Assembly (NCBI GenBank): GCA_045639125.1
Contig: JAZUCL010000005.1
Coordinates: 1-46,795 of the forward strand
Direction of reading: 5' to 3'
From: JAZUCL01 sp045639125
GTDB lineage: Bacteria; Bacillota; Clostridia; Oscillospirales; QAMX01
Length of the DNA stretch: 46,795 nucleotides
Every line of letters starts with the position of its first letter. Position 1 is the first letter of the stretch. Of the stretch, positions 16,021 to 25,383 are shown in pieces. The notes below the pieces were generated by a model. The model made no database searches and was not told the DNA's origin. It saw only the letters and a program-made list of their open reading frames with translations. A program made the position numbers and the translations under genes.

Positions 16021-16847
16021 TATCCTTTAACTGCACCTGACAAAATACCCTTTATAATATACTTTTGCATAAACAGATAAAAAACTATAATAGGCACAAT
16101 GGCAAGTACAAGCATTGCCATAAGTGCACCCATATCTCGTGAGCCGTATCCACCTTGTAGATACTGAACGGCTATTGGAATAGTCCTGTATTTACTACCT
16201 ATTACAAGAAGCGGCAATAGATAATCATTCCATACCCACATGGCATTTAGTATCGCAACGGTGACGGCAGTAGGTTGAAGCATTGGGAATACTATGCCGA
16301 AAAAAGTACGAAATGGCGAACAGCCATCAATCATTGCTGCCTCCTCTATTTCAAGAGGTAAACCTTTCACAAATCCCGAATACAAAAACACACTCAATCC
16401 CGCTCCGAAACCGAGATATATGACGATAATTCCAACTGCGTTGTCAAGATAAAGGGCATTTGCAAGTTTAGACATTGGAAACATCACCATCTGAAATGGT
16501 ACGACCATACTTGCGGCAAACAAGTAGTATAGTGCCGATGTGAATTTACTTTTTCGTCTGACAATGTACCACGCCGTCATAGCAGTACATAAAGTAATCA
16601 CCCCAACAGAAAATACTGTTATAAACAGAGAGTATCCAAAGGCGGAAAAAAAGTTTGTTTTTCTAACGCCTGAAACGTAATTTTCAAGTCCTGCAAATGT
16701 CTGACTGTTTGGAAGTGCGAAAGGAGCATCTGAAATGTAAAACTGTCCCTTAAATGAGTTTTGAAGCACGATAAATATGGGTGCCAGAAACAGCACTGCA
16801 AGAACTAAAAGAAGTATCCACAGCCACATATTTTTACTTTTTTTCAT
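16020..16847 (-). CDS. Sugar ABC transporter permease, MalG/LacG type
   Basis: 275 aa from the ATG at 16847. Six predicted membrane helices, starting with WLWILLLVLAVLFLAPIFIVL. The EAA loop that contacts the ATPase reads EEAAMIDGCSPFRTFFGIVFPML. The start overlaps the stop of the upstream permease as TAATG and has GGAGGTGGAG just before it. An in-frame start at 16877 would lie inside the upstream gene and is less likely. Forms the channel with the MalF-type partner. Confidence 0.92.
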   Translation of the reverse strand: MKKSKNMWLWILLLVLAVLFLAPIFIVLQNSFKGQFYISDAPFALPNSQTFAGLENYVSGVRKTNFFSAFGYSLFITVFSVGVITLCTAMTAWYIVRRKSKFTSALYYLFAASMVVPFQMVMFPMSKLANALYLDNAVGIIVIYLGFGAGLSVFLYSGFVKGLPLEIEEAAMIDGCSPFRTFFGIVFPMLQPTAVTVAILNAMWVWNDYLLPLLVIGSKYRTIPIAVQYLQGGYGSRDMGALMAMLVLAIVPIIVFYLFMQKYIIKGILSGAVKG

Positions 16848-17689
16848 TACTCCACCTCCCCACGTCTTGTAAGCCACAGTTGTATAAGTGAAATTGTCGT
16901 AACAAGGATAAAGAATACAACGGCTTTTGCCTGACCGACACCCTCATATCCCATTCTGCCGTAAAATGTATTGTAGATGTCAAGGGCAAGCATTGCACTC
17001 TCCCTTGCAGGTGCACCTGCTGTCAGGGATAGGTTTTGGTCAAAGAGTTTGAATGCATTTGTAAGTGTAAGAAATGTACATATTGTAATGCTTGGCATAA
17101 CTGTCGGTATCTTCACTTTCCAAAGAGTCTGCCATGCACTTGCTCCGTCAATAGCCGCTGCCTCGACAAGTTCACTTGGTATATTTTGAAGTCCTGCAAT
17201 ATAGATAATCATCATATATCCGATAAGTTGCCAGTTGACTACAACCACAAGTCCCCAAAAACCATAGGTTGCGGAAAATGTCAAATCCACGCCGAATTTA
17301 TAGAGTATACCATTTAGTATCGTTTTCCAAATATAACCAAGCACAATGCCGCCAATAAGGTTAGGCATAAAAAATACTGTACGAAACAATTTTGTACCTT
17401 TTACACCACGAGTTAAAGCAAGTGCCAAAAGAAATCCTGCCACGTTTACCGTAACGACAGCAACAACTGCAAATCGAATTGTAAACCACAAGGCATTTTG
17501 AAAATCTTTATTTTGAGTAAAGGCACGTACATAGTTAGAAAGCCCGACAAATTGTGCATTGGTTACAGTGGTAAACTCTGTAAAAGAGAGGTATACTCCC
17601 ATTAAAAACGGCACAAGAAAGACGACACAAAACGCAATTAGTGTAGGGAGCAAAAATATTACTGCCCAGCGGCTCAATGCCTTTTGCAC
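16847..17689 (-). CDS. Sugar ABC transporter permease, MalF/LacF type
   Basis: 280 aa, GTG start at 17689 behind AAAGGAGTG. Six membrane helices are visible, the first WAVIFLLPTLIAFCVVFLVPF; the EAA loop reads EAAAIDGASAWQTLWKVKIP. Pairs with the permease downstream and the binding lipoprotein upstream. Substrate cannot be read from the sequence; carbohydrate uptake (CUT1 family) is likely. Confidence 0.92.
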   Translation of the reverse strand: MQKALSRWAVIFLLPTLIAFCVVFLVPFLMGVYLSFTEFTTVTNAQFVGLSNYVRAFTQNKDFQNALWFTIRFAVVAVVTVNVAGFLLALALTRGVKGTKLFRTVFFMPNLIGGIVLGYIWKTILNGILYKFGVDLTFSATYGFWGLVVVVNWQLIGYMMIIYIAGLQNIPSELVEAAAIDGASAWQTLWKVKIPTVMPSITICTFLTLTNAFKLFDQNLSLTAGAPARESAMLALDIYNTFYGRMGYEGVGQAKAVVFFILVTTISLIQLWLTRRGEVE

Positions 17690-17712
17690 ATACTCACTCC
17701 TTTTTTTGTATA

Positions 17713-17753
17713 TTTACCCCATACTCCCCAGTATTTTCGGAGTATGGGGTAAA
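17713..17753 (-). other. Intra-operon hairpin between binding protein and permease genes
   Basis: 15-bp perfect stem (17713-17727 with 17739-17753, 11-nt loop) without a T-run on the minus strand. Such hairpins usually protect the 3' end of the binding-protein mRNA and lower expression of the permeases. Confidence 0.75.
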
Positions 17754-17766
17754 TCTGTATTTTCTT

Positions 17767-19149
17767 CTATTGTGCGTATTCCTCATGCCAACGAGTCGTT
17801 ACAGTGTTAGTTACATCTGACCATTCTATACCGCCTTGGGCATACCGCAATAACGCTGAACCGAAATCATCTTTGAACATCTGTGATGGAAATACGGTGA
17901 AGTCCCAAGAAATCGTTTCCACGTCATCTCTGTCCATCCATCTGCCAATCTCCTGTGCAAGTGGGTCTGCAGGTCGGTCTGTATTTGAAAACGTACTAAA
18001 TGGTGCAATAAATCCAAGTCGGTTTGTTACAAAATTCTTGCCTGTATCACTTGAATAGAGCCAGTATAGAAAATCAAGGGCAAGTTTTTGTTGATTTGGT
18101 GTTGACTGACTATTTATAGCAAGATAGTTTTCCGTACCGATACAAATACCTTGATTTTCCTCACCCTTTATACCTGTATATATTGGAATAAATTTCACAT
18201 CTTCACTATTAACTGTGTTTCCCTCAATCTGACTTATCTGGCCCCATGCCCAGTTACCGTTTTGTACCATTGCACATTGTCCCAACGCAAATTCCGCCAT
18301 AGAGTCTGCAACTTGCTTTGAACCTAAAAGTGTCGGTTCCGTCACGGAATTATTTATATATAAATCAAATATTCTACGCATATTATCGCCATAGGTAAAA
18401 CCGATATTCTTTACATCTTCACTACTTAAGTCAGAGCCATTTCCCTTAAACTCATAGTGGAGAGGAACGTTGGCAAGGTGTGTATGCCAACGCCAATCTT
18501 CACCAGGTGACAATGAAGTTGACGCAAACACGCCACGAATACCAAGGGTGTCTTTATTTTTCGTCATATCCTCAACAACTGCCGATAAGGTTTCAAAGTT
18601 GTTAATCTGTGAAATATCACTTATATTGGTACTACGATTTTTAAGAGCAAAGTATCGTTGCATAATCTCATTATTTACAATTATGCCATATCCCTCTACA
18701 ACGTAGGGAATGCCATATACACCATCGCCTGATGTCAACGCAAGGTTTTTGTCAGTCAATGCGTTATAAAGTTCGCTGTCGCTTAGGTCTGCGCAGTAAT
18801 CTTTCCAGTTTGCATAACCTCTCGGGCCGTTTATCTGAAAGATTGTCGGTGCATCTGACTTTACAATCTCCGCTTTAAGTGTCTGCTCATAAGTGCCTGA
18901 TGCCGCTGTTATTACATCAACCGTAACGCCTGTTTCCGCCTTATATGCGGCGGCAATTTCTGCATATACTTCCGCTACCTCAGGCTTAAAATTAAGATAC
19001 CTTATTGCACCGGTGTCTCCCATTGTGTCACCTGAGGTTGAACCTGTTGCTGCGGAACCCTGAGTAGAGTTTCCGTTTTGTGATGATGTACACGCTGCCA
19101 GACTAACAAGCATAATTACCGCAAGAATCCCTGCCAATACTTTTTTCAT
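17767..19149 (-). CDS. Sugar-binding lipoprotein of the ABC transporter
   Basis: 460 aa. Signal peptide with lipobox LAAC (residues 1-~20), then a Ser/Thr/Gly-rich tether and a family 1 extracellular solute-binding domain (YLNFKPEVAEVYAEIAAAY, DAPTIFQINGP). Catches the sugar outside and hands it to the two permeases. AGGTAGGAG precedes the ATG. First gene of a three-gene operon without an ATPase gene; a shared MsmK-like ATPase elsewhere is usual for this class. Confidence 0.92.
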   Translation of the reverse strand: MKKVLAGILAVIMLVSLAACTSSQNGNSTQGSAATGSTSGDTMGDTGAIRYLNFKPEVAEVYAEIAAAYKAETGVTVDVITAASGTYEQTLKAEIVKSDAPTIFQINGPRGYANWKDYCADLSDSELYNALTDKNLALTSGDGVYGIPYVVEGYGIIVNNEIMQRYFALKNRSTNISDISQINNFETLSAVVEDMTKNKDTLGIRGVFASTSLSPGEDWRWHTHLANVPLHYEFKGNGSDLSSEDVKNIGFTYGDNMRRIFDLYINNSVTEPTLLGSKQVADSMAEFALGQCAMVQNGNWAWGQISQIEGNTVNSEDVKFIPIYTGIKGEENQGICIGTENYLAINSQSTPNQQKLALDFLYWLYSSDTGKNFVTNRLGFIAPFSTFSNTDRPADPLAQEIGRWMDRDDVETISWDFTVFPSQMFKDDFGSALLRYAQGGIEWSDVTNTVTTRWHEEYAQ

Positions 19150-19273
19150 TCCATACTCCTACCTTTCACAAAGATACCAAATAAACATGATATCCGCTAT
19201 GGCAGTATAGTTTGCAATTTCAAAGGAATTTATACCACAATTACAAAATAAATGATATATCTCAATAAAAGCC

Positions 19274-19301
19274 TTGCCAATTTCCGTAAATGTAGTATAA
19301 T
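19274..19301 (+). promoter_or_regulatory. Promoter of the glycosyltransferase gene
   Basis: TTGCCA (19274-19279), 16-nt spacer, TATAAT (19296-19301). Confidence 0.7.
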
Positions 19302-19366
19302 GTATATATGCTTTTTCGCTATATTTGGTGTAAAACCACCTAAGATAACAAATAAGGAGCGTTTCC

Positions 19367-20524
19367 ATGAATAAAATTGTCTGCTTGTCAACGGCAAACT
19401 GGCATCCGTATCCGTCACGAAAACATCAGGTAATGCAAAGGTTGTACGATTGTGAAGTGCTTTATTTTGACCCTCCTGTTACAATTATTGCTCCTCTTCG
19501 TGATCCGTCACTTCGTAAACGCCTTTCTGCATACAAACATGACGGCGAACAGGTAACAGAAAATATTAAGGTATATCAAACTCCTCCTGTACTGCCTTTT
19601 GGCAATAAGTATCGTTGGATAAATCGTATCAATCAGAGGTATCTTGCAAGATACGTTAGAAAGCGTATGGCTGAAAATGGCTTCGAGTCACCTACTCTTT
19701 GGGCATACTCGCCTACAAGTTGTGATATTTGTGAGTATATCCCCCATGACAATGTGGTATATGACTGTGTTGACCGCCATTCAGGCTATAAGGGCATACT
19801 CAATCCCCATGTAGTTGATGAAATGGAAAAGGATCTTGCAACACAATGTGACGCTGTTTTTTGTACTGCCGACGGTCTTTATGACACACTAAAGCAGTAC
19901 AATAATCGTACCCACATGATTCCAAACGGCGTAAATTACGAACTGTTTTCCCAGGCACAGCGTACTGACCTTACCGTCCCTGCAGATTTGGCTGATATTG
20001 AAACACCTATTGTAGGTTTCTTAGGTATGCTGCAAGAGTGTATAGACTATGACGCAATCGGTGCATTTGCAAAGGCACGTCCTGACGTTACTGTTGCCTT
20101 TGTGGGAAAGCCTCTGCCAGGTGTTGACTTATCTGCTATCGAAAATTTACCCAACGTGCGTTTTTGCGGTTTGAAGCCACAACCTGAACTTCCAAAATAT
20201 TTAGCACGATTTGATGTATGTATATCTCCATTTCGTTCAGGAAAACTCAGCCGTGATGTAAGCCCGCTAAAGTTTTATGAGTATCTTGCCACCGGCAAGC
20301 CTATAGTAGCATCCCCTGAGCCTGTGCAGGTCCTTGCCTATAAAGATGTTGTCTATATTGCTCGTGATACAGATGATTTCATCAAGTTGTGCAACAAGGC
20401 TCTTATAGAAAATAACAACGCAAAAGTTGAAGGACGTCTCAATTACGCAAAGGCTTGTTCATGGGACGCTCGTGTAGATGAAATCACCCAATATTTGTAC
20501 GATTATAATATTCTCACACGCTAA
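19367..20524 (+). CDS. GT4-like glycosyltransferase (TuaH-like)
   Basis: 385 aa. GT-B fold protein: N-terminal Rossmann half (IVCLSTANWHPYPSRKHQVMQRL) and C-terminal donor-binding half (IVGFLGMLQECIDYDAI, VAFVGKP, FDVCISPFR, SPLKFYEYLATGKPIVAS). MIPNGVNYELF marks the hinge. Resembles cell-surface polysaccharide transferases such as TuaH. The final sugar is unknown. It stands alone, with its own promoter and terminator. Confidence 0.85.
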   Translation: MNKIVCLSTANWHPYPSRKHQVMQRLYDCEVLYFDPPVTIIAPLRDPSLRKRLSAYKHDGEQVTENIKVYQTPPVLPFGNKYRWINRINQRYLARYVRKRMAENGFESPTLWAYSPTSCDICEYIPHDNVVYDCVDRHSGYKGILNPHVVDEMEKDLATQCDAVFCTADGLYDTLKQYNNRTHMIPNGVNYELFSQAQRTDLTVPADLADIETPIVGFLGMLQECIDYDAIGAFAKARPDVTVAFVGKPLPGVDLSAIENLPNVRFCGLKPQPELPKYLARFDVCISPFRSGKLSRDVSPLKFYEYLATGKPIVASPEPVQVLAYKDVVYIARDTDDFIKLCNKALIENNNAKVEGRLNYAKACSWDARVDEITQYLYDYNILTR

Positions 20525-20538
20525 TTTTTGTCCTTTAT

Positions 20539-20590
20539 CGCCTGTTGATTTGTTTTTCTTTGGAAAAAGCAAATTTACAGGCGGTTTTTT
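20539..20590 (+). terminator. Terminator of the glycosyltransferase gene
   Basis: CGCCTGT/ACAGGCG outer stem with an inner ATTTG-tttt-CAAAT pairing (20539-20583), followed by GTTTTTT. Confidence 0.75.
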
Positions 20591-20666
20591 ATAATTTTTG
20601 TGGAAATACGTAAAATAGTGTGTTATACTGAAAGAGTATAGGAAAGTTTAGGAAAGGAGTTACACA

Positions 20667-22034
20667 ATGAAAACCGTATTACGCCATATATTAACTCTTA
20701 TTTCCTTTCTTATTATGCTCATTTGCCTTGTGGGTTGTTCACGATTGGATACTCCCTTACTAAAACTCCCACGTCCTCCGTCAAACTATATTGAATTACA
20801 GAAAAAACTTGACTCCATTCTAAAAGATGGTACAGATTTTTCAGCACCTATTGACGGCACTAACAGAAATCATATTCAGTTTGTAGATATAGACAACGAC
20901 GGTGTGGACGAAGTACTGTCCTTCTTCCGCAATACGACAAAAGATGGCTCATCTCTCACCTTTTGCGTACATAAGAAGATAAATGGCAGTTACGAGGTCT
21001 TGGCAACTATCGACGGTGCAGGAGATAGTTTCGATGCCGTATGGTATCCACGCCTTGACACTTCAGGCACACGAGCCGTTGTCATCGGTTGGCGTCTTGG
21101 TACAAGTCCAATCAGAGGCGTCAGTATTTATCGCCTCATTGACGGACAACTTACAGGTATCTACTACGGAGAATATACAGGTATTGCCGTAACAGATATG
21201 AACGGCAACGATTCTGACGATATTCTGCTTTTACGTCATACCTCCTCCGCATCGGAAGGTACTGCAACTTTGCTAAGTTATGAAATAGGCGAATTGAAAA
21301 GCATTTCAACTGCACCATTGTCATCAGGCGTAACATCCCCCCTGCGTATTCGAGTAACTGACATTGGTTACGGTAATTCTGCCGTTGTAGTAGAGTCAAA
21401 TATTTATGAAAAATCTTATGTAACTGATTTGCTGACGTTTAAGAATGGGGTTTTGTCAAATCTTTTGTATAGTGACAGTTCAAAGTCAAGTATGTTGACG
21501 TTACGCCAAATGCCGATTTTCTCCTGTGATATAAACAAAGACGGTGTAACCGAGATACCACGTCCAAAACTTCTCCCCGGTGTCAATGCCGAGTGGGCAA
21601 AGGATATACATTGGAACATTGACTGGTGCAGATATAATCATAATTTGTACCTTAATCATACTATGACTACGTATCTTAATATTCCTGACAGATGGTATCT
21701 TACTATTGAGCCGGAACTTGTCGGTAATTATACAGTTGATGAGGGTATGTCTATTGACGGTGTACACAGTATTCGTTTTTACAGATGGGACAGAATATAC
21801 AATAAGCGTGGTACGTTCCTATATGAGATTTACAAACTTACAGGTGAACACCGATTCACAAAACTGAGCGAACTTGAACTCTTAGAACTTGCCCGCACCA
21901 ACGATACACTATACGCCTGCCGTTTTGGTGCAAGCGATACAGATATTGAAACTAAACTTGTGAATCTTGGCGATTCATTCCAGTTAATCGATAATGAATG
22001 GTTATATGAAAACTGGGCATTACCAATCGAGTGA
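20667..22034 (+). CDS. Lipoprotein with FG-GAP/VCBS-like calcium loops, partner of a two-component system
   Basis: 455 aa. Signal peptide with lipobox LVGC (residues 1-~24), so anchored outside the membrane. Three aspartate-rich loops resemble FG-GAP/VCBS repeats: DIDNDGVDEV, DMNGNDSDDI and DINKDGVTEI, suggesting a beta-propeller-like fold with metal binding. No enzyme motif seen. AGGAAAGGAG precedes the ATG. It is 23 bp from the response-regulator gene and probably co-transcribed, so it may sense an envelope signal for that system. Confidence 0.8.
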   Translation: MKTVLRHILTLISFLIMLICLVGCSRLDTPLLKLPRPPSNYIELQKKLDSILKDGTDFSAPIDGTNRNHIQFVDIDNDGVDEVLSFFRNTTKDGSSLTFCVHKKINGSYEVLATIDGAGDSFDAVWYPRLDTSGTRAVVIGWRLGTSPIRGVSIYRLIDGQLTGIYYGEYTGIAVTDMNGNDSDDILLLRHTSSASEGTATLLSYEIGELKSISTAPLSSGVTSPLRIRVTDIGYGNSAVVVESNIYEKSYVTDLLTFKNGVLSNLLYSDSSKSSMLTLRQMPIFSCDINKDGVTEIPRPKLLPGVNAEWAKDIHWNIDWCRYNHNLYLNHTMTTYLNIPDRWYLTIEPELVGNYTVDEGMSIDGVHSIRFYRWDRIYNKRGTFLYEIYKLTGEHRFTKLSELELLELARTNDTLYACRFGASDTDIETKLVNLGDSFQLIDNEWLYENWALPIE

Positions 22035-22057
22035 TAAATTGAAAAGGAAGTGTCAAC

Positions 22058-22741
22058 ATGAAAAAGATTATGGTTATCGAAGATGAAGACAGTATACGTG
22101 GTTTTGTCGTCATCAATTTGAAACGTGCCGGCTATGATGTTATAGAGGCACGGTCAGGCGAAGAGGCATTTGAGAAACTCAGAGGCAATCCGGACGTTCT
22201 TCTTCTCGTTGTAGATTTGATGCTCCCGGGTATTGACGGATATGAGATTTGTCGCCGTATTCGTGCCCAAGGCAATGAAATGGGTATTATCATGCTTACT
22301 GCAAGAAGTCAGGAAATTGACAAGGTAACAGGTCTTATGGTCGGTGCAGATGACTATATTACAAAGCCGTTCTCTCCTGCTGAACTTACAGCACGCATTG
22401 ACGCTCTCATGAGACGTATTGCAGGCAGTGCAATACAAAGTGACGAGTTGCAAAGTGGTCCGTTTGTACTTAACACAAAAAGCAGAACACTTCTTAAAAA
22501 CAACAGCCGTATTGAACTTACGCAAGTTGAATACCTCATTATCAAGACCTTTGTTGAAAATGCAGGAAAGGCGTTGTCCCGTGAAGAGATCCTCCGTGCG
22601 GTATGGGGTGAGGAGTATTTCGGTGACTTAAAGATTGTCGACGTAAATATCCGTCGTCTTCGTATAAAGATTGAGGAGAATCCTGCCGAGCCGAGATATA
22701 TTGCAACAGTTTGGGGCTACGGCTACAAATGGGAGGCATAA
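22058..22741 (+). CDS. OmpR/PhoB family response regulator
   Basis: 227 aa. Receiver domain with acidic pocket (IEDEDSIR), phospho-acceptor Asp in LLLVVDLMLPGIDGYE, conserved Thr in LTARS and Lys in DYITKPF; C-terminal winged helix (LTQVEYLIIKTFVENAG, VWGYGYKWE). AAAGGAAG precedes the ATG. Stop overlaps the kinase start as TAATG. Confidence 0.95.
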   Translation: MKKIMVIEDEDSIRGFVVINLKRAGYDVIEARSGEEAFEKLRGNPDVLLLVVDLMLPGIDGYEICRRIRAQGNEMGIIMLTARSQEIDKVTGLMVGADDYITKPFSPAELTARIDALMRRIAGSAIQSDELQSGPFVLNTKSRTLLKNNSRIELTQVEYLIIKTFVENAGKALSREEILRAVWGEEYFGDLKIVDVNIRRLRIKIEENPAEPRYIATVWGYGYKWEA

Positions 22742-24171
22742 TGAAACAGTCTAACAGACGTCACGGACTGCGATTTAAGTGGATGTTTCGCAGTCTGTCA
22801 CTTCTAATTTCCATACTCCTTGTCACAATCGCAATAATAAACAGTGTCATTTCTTCTCAGTTATATAACTCTTTGCGTGTTGACCTTGTATCTCGTGTCA
22901 GTACTGCATCGGGATTTTTCTCAAAATATGCAAACTCCGGCTATGAGGAGTTGTATGCAGGTGCAAAACGATTTGTTGATGGATACGCTGACAAAAACCT
23001 TGTGGAAGTACAAATCCTTGAGCCTTCAGGACGAATCATGTTCTCAACGTCGGGGCTTGCGTCAGGAATGCTGCCTACAACAGGAGATTTAGAGGACGCT
23101 CTGCGTCTTAACACTATAGCATCATGGAGTGGTATAAACCCTGCAAGCGGCGAAAAGGTCTTAGCGGTATCAGGTCCAATCGTATTCCCAAGTGGTGAAA
23201 TTGCCGCTGTCGTCCGTTGCGTCTGCTCGTTGCAACAAGTTACGTCACAATCCCTTATGTATTTTGGACTATCCCTTCTAATCGCATTTGCAATCGTACT
23301 TTTATTTATTTTTACAAATCTTATCTTCCTTCGCTCGATTTTAACACCTATCGCAAAAATCAACCATACGGCAATGCAAATTGCTGAGGGACGTTACGGA
23401 GTACATATTGATGAGTTGTACGCCGATGAAATCGGTGAGTTGTGCGATACGATAAATAATATGTCTGATGCAATCAGCCGAGCCGAAAGTACAAAAAATG
23501 ATTTCATCTCATCTGTTTCCCACGAATTGCGTACGCCACTTACCGCTATCGGCGGTTGGAGTGAAACCCTTTTAGGCGGTGGATTTGAGGATATTTCCAC
23601 ATTCAAACGAGGTCTTGAAATCATCAAAAATGAGGCATCTCGTTTGACTCGCATGGTTGAAGAATTGTTGGACTTCTCCCGTATGGAGTCAGGTGCATTG
23701 CGTATGCAGATGGAGCGTGTGGACATTCAGCCTGACATTGAGGAAGTCGTTTTTATGTACATGGAAACACTTCACAAGGAGGGTATGAAACTTGAATTTA
23801 ACGAGGACGATGAACTTCCTCTTATCAACGCAGATCGTTCTCGTCTGCGTCAAGTATTCTTTAACATCCTTGATAACGCACGTAAACATGGTGTCGATGG
23901 AAAAGTAATAACAGTATCTGCAACCGCCAATGACTCCATTATTGAAATTACAGTATCCGACTACGGGACCGGTATTCCGGCTGAAGAATTGCCATACGTA
24001 AAAGACCGGTTTTATAAGGGCAGTTCCAATAAACGTGGCAGTGGTATCGGTCTTGCGGTTGCCGATGAAATTATGCGACTACATGGAGGACAACTTGATA
24101 TTTCAAGTGTCTATGGCGAGGGCACAACAGTTACCTTGTCACTCCCCATACTAAAAGGCAGCGGATATTAA
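22741..24171 (+). CDS. Sensor histidine kinase
   Basis: 476 aa from the ATG at 22741, which overlaps the regulator stop. Two membrane helices (~16-38 and ~173-197) enclose an extracellular sensor of ~135 aa, then HAMP (~198-250), HisKA with the phospho-His in SSVSHELRTPLTAIGG, and HATPase with NILDNARKHG, DYGTGIP and SGIGLAV. Complete and probably active. Signal unknown; likely linked to the upstream lipoprotein. Confidence 0.95.
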   Translation: MKQSNRRHGLRFKWMFRSLSLLISILLVTIAIINSVISSQLYNSLRVDLVSRVSTASGFFSKYANSGYEELYAGAKRFVDGYADKNLVEVQILEPSGRIMFSTSGLASGMLPTTGDLEDALRLNTIASWSGINPASGEKVLAVSGPIVFPSGEIAAVVRCVCSLQQVTSQSLMYFGLSLLIAFAIVLLFIFTNLIFLRSILTPIAKINHTAMQIAEGRYGVHIDELYADEIGELCDTINNMSDAISRAESTKNDFISSVSHELRTPLTAIGGWSETLLGGGFEDISTFKRGLEIIKNEASRLTRMVEELLDFSRMESGALRMQMERVDIQPDIEEVVFMYMETLHKEGMKLEFNEDDELPLINADRSRLRQVFFNILDNARKHGVDGKVITVSATANDSIIEITVSDYGTGIPAEELPYVKDRFYKGSSNKRGSGIGLAVADEIMRLHGGQLDISSVYGEGTTVTLSLPILKGSGY

Positions 24172-24224
24172 CCGAGGGGAAAAGGCAAGCCCAAAAATTT
24201 AGATAAAATTTAATCTTAAATTTC

Positions 24225-24267
24225 AAAGAAATGAGTTCTGCATTGCACAGGACTCATTTCTTTTAGT
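24225..24267 (+). terminator. Terminator of the two-component operon
   Basis: 12-bp stem AAAGAAATGAGT/ACTCATTTCTTT (24225-24236 with 24252-24263) followed by TTAG. Confidence 0.75.
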
Positions 24268-24364
24268 TTCAATAAAATTATTTTGTTATCGCAGTAATCA
24301 ACATACCTGTTTATTTTATGAAAGTATTACATGAGAAAAGTTTTCCGCAGATACTTATTGTATG

Positions 24365-24394
24365 TAGACTTATAGTATTCAAAATTGATATTAT
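24365..24394 (+). promoter_or_regulatory. C-box and promoter of the restriction operon
   Basis: GACTTATAGTA (24367-24377) is close to the PvuII-type C-box half-site GACTTATAGTC. It overlaps a candidate -35 (TAGACT 24365-24370), with TATTAT at 24389-24394 after an 18-nt spacer. This is the layout of autoregulated C-protein promoters. Confidence 0.6.
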
Positions 24395-24418
24395 GTATGA
24401 AGTATGGTGGTGGTTTTA

Positions 24419-24625
24419 GTGGACATTGTAAAGATATTTGGAAAAAACTTAAAAAAATATCGTATTGAACTAGGGTTGTCTCAAGAAGTTTTTGCAGAAA
24501 AATGCGGAATGCATCGAACTTATATTAGTGCAATCGAATGTTACCGCAGAAGTATTTCTTTAGAAAATATTCAGCGTATTGCTGATGCACTTGAAATTGA
24601 AACATATAAATTATTTCTTGAGTAA
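24419..24625 (+). CDS. C-protein-like HTH (XRE) controller of a restriction-modification system
   Basis: 68 aa from the GTG at 24419, chosen because GGTGGTGG lies 6 nt before it; an ATG at 24404 is the alternative. Small Xre/Cro-type helix-turn-helix (LGLSQEVFAEKCGMHRTYIS and IECYRRSISLENIQRIADAL), the size of restriction controller proteins. It precedes the candidate endonuclease gene by 43 bp and has a C-box in its promoter. C-proteins activate their own and the nuclease gene with delay so the host is methylated first. Confidence 0.82.
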   Translation: MDIVKIFGKNLKKYRIELGLSQEVFAEKCGMHRTYISAIECYRRSISLENIQRIADALEIETYKLFLE

Positions 24626-24668
24626 CCATTTTACATCTAATTGTTTTTTATATGAAAGGAAAGCATTC

Positions 24669-25328
24669 ATGGATAAAGAGAAATTATCAGAAGAAATATT
24701 TAATAGGTTAATGGAAAAATTACCATTGTATTGGGATGGCAAAGATGCTATACGATATATGAAAGAAAATGGCTGTCGCAATTGGAAACAAATGGAATGG
24801 CCAGGTTGGTATTTTCAGTTTATGTGTGAAACAATTCTAGGCGAAGAAAGATATTTCTCGATACCAGGTCCAGCCTATGATAACGTTGAGTTTGATGGAG
24901 AAAAAGTTATTCCATGGGATTTCAAAGCACACACAGAAAACAGTTCCAACACAAATAAAGTTCCAACAAATGGCTATCAAGAAATACTGAGAGCAATAGA
25001 ACACTATGGGACAGTTGGCTTTATTATTGCTTCTGGAGACGTTATTTTTGATGATGAAAATCAAACTTTTAAAAAATGGCACGATGCACTTAAAGGTACA
25101 ACATCTAATTATGAAAGGGAACGAATATTAAGAGGAGCACCGTCAAGAAGACGAAAAGCATCATTCAATTTGACAAAGATAAGATTTGTCTTTCTAGATA
25201 AAAAATCTATAGGTTATTGTGGTCATTTCCAAAGCGGTATGAGAAATTCCAATGGCAATATCAGAAAATCAAAAATCATGTTGGATATTTCAGATCCAAG
25301 ATTAGAACAATATATATTTGAGGTTTAA
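24669..25328 (+). CDS. Candidate type II restriction endonuclease
   Basis: 219 aa. No named family recognised with certainty. Assignment rests on context, between a C-protein gene and a C5 methyltransferase gene, and on a possible PD-(D/E)XK-like core: acidic residues in NVEFDGEKVIPWDFK with DFK as the DxK pair, followed by a strand GFIIASGDV. AAAGGAAAG precedes the ATG at 24669. AT-rich with codon use unlike the neighbours, as expected for an acquired gene. Recognition site unknown. Confidence 0.7.
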   Translation: MDKEKLSEEIFNRLMEKLPLYWDGKDAIRYMKENGCRNWKQMEWPGWYFQFMCETILGEERYFSIPGPAYDNVEFDGEKVIPWDFKAHTENSSNTNKVPTNGYQEILRAIEHYGTVGFIIASGDVIFDDENQTFKKWHDALKGTTSNYERERILRGAPSRRRKASFNLTKIRFVFLDKKSIGYCGHFQSGMRNSNGNIRKSKIMLDISDPRLEQYIFEV

Positions 25329-25332
25329 AATT

Positions 25333-25375
25333 AAACACTACTACCTCTAACATTAGGGGTAGTAGTGTTTTGTTT
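25333..25375. terminator. Bidirectional terminator between nuclease and methyltransferase genes
   Basis: 13-bp perfect stem AAACACTACTACC / GGTAGTAGTGTTT (25333-25345 with 25358-25370) between the converging genes. Confidence 0.85.
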
Positions 25376-25383
25376 GTATATTA

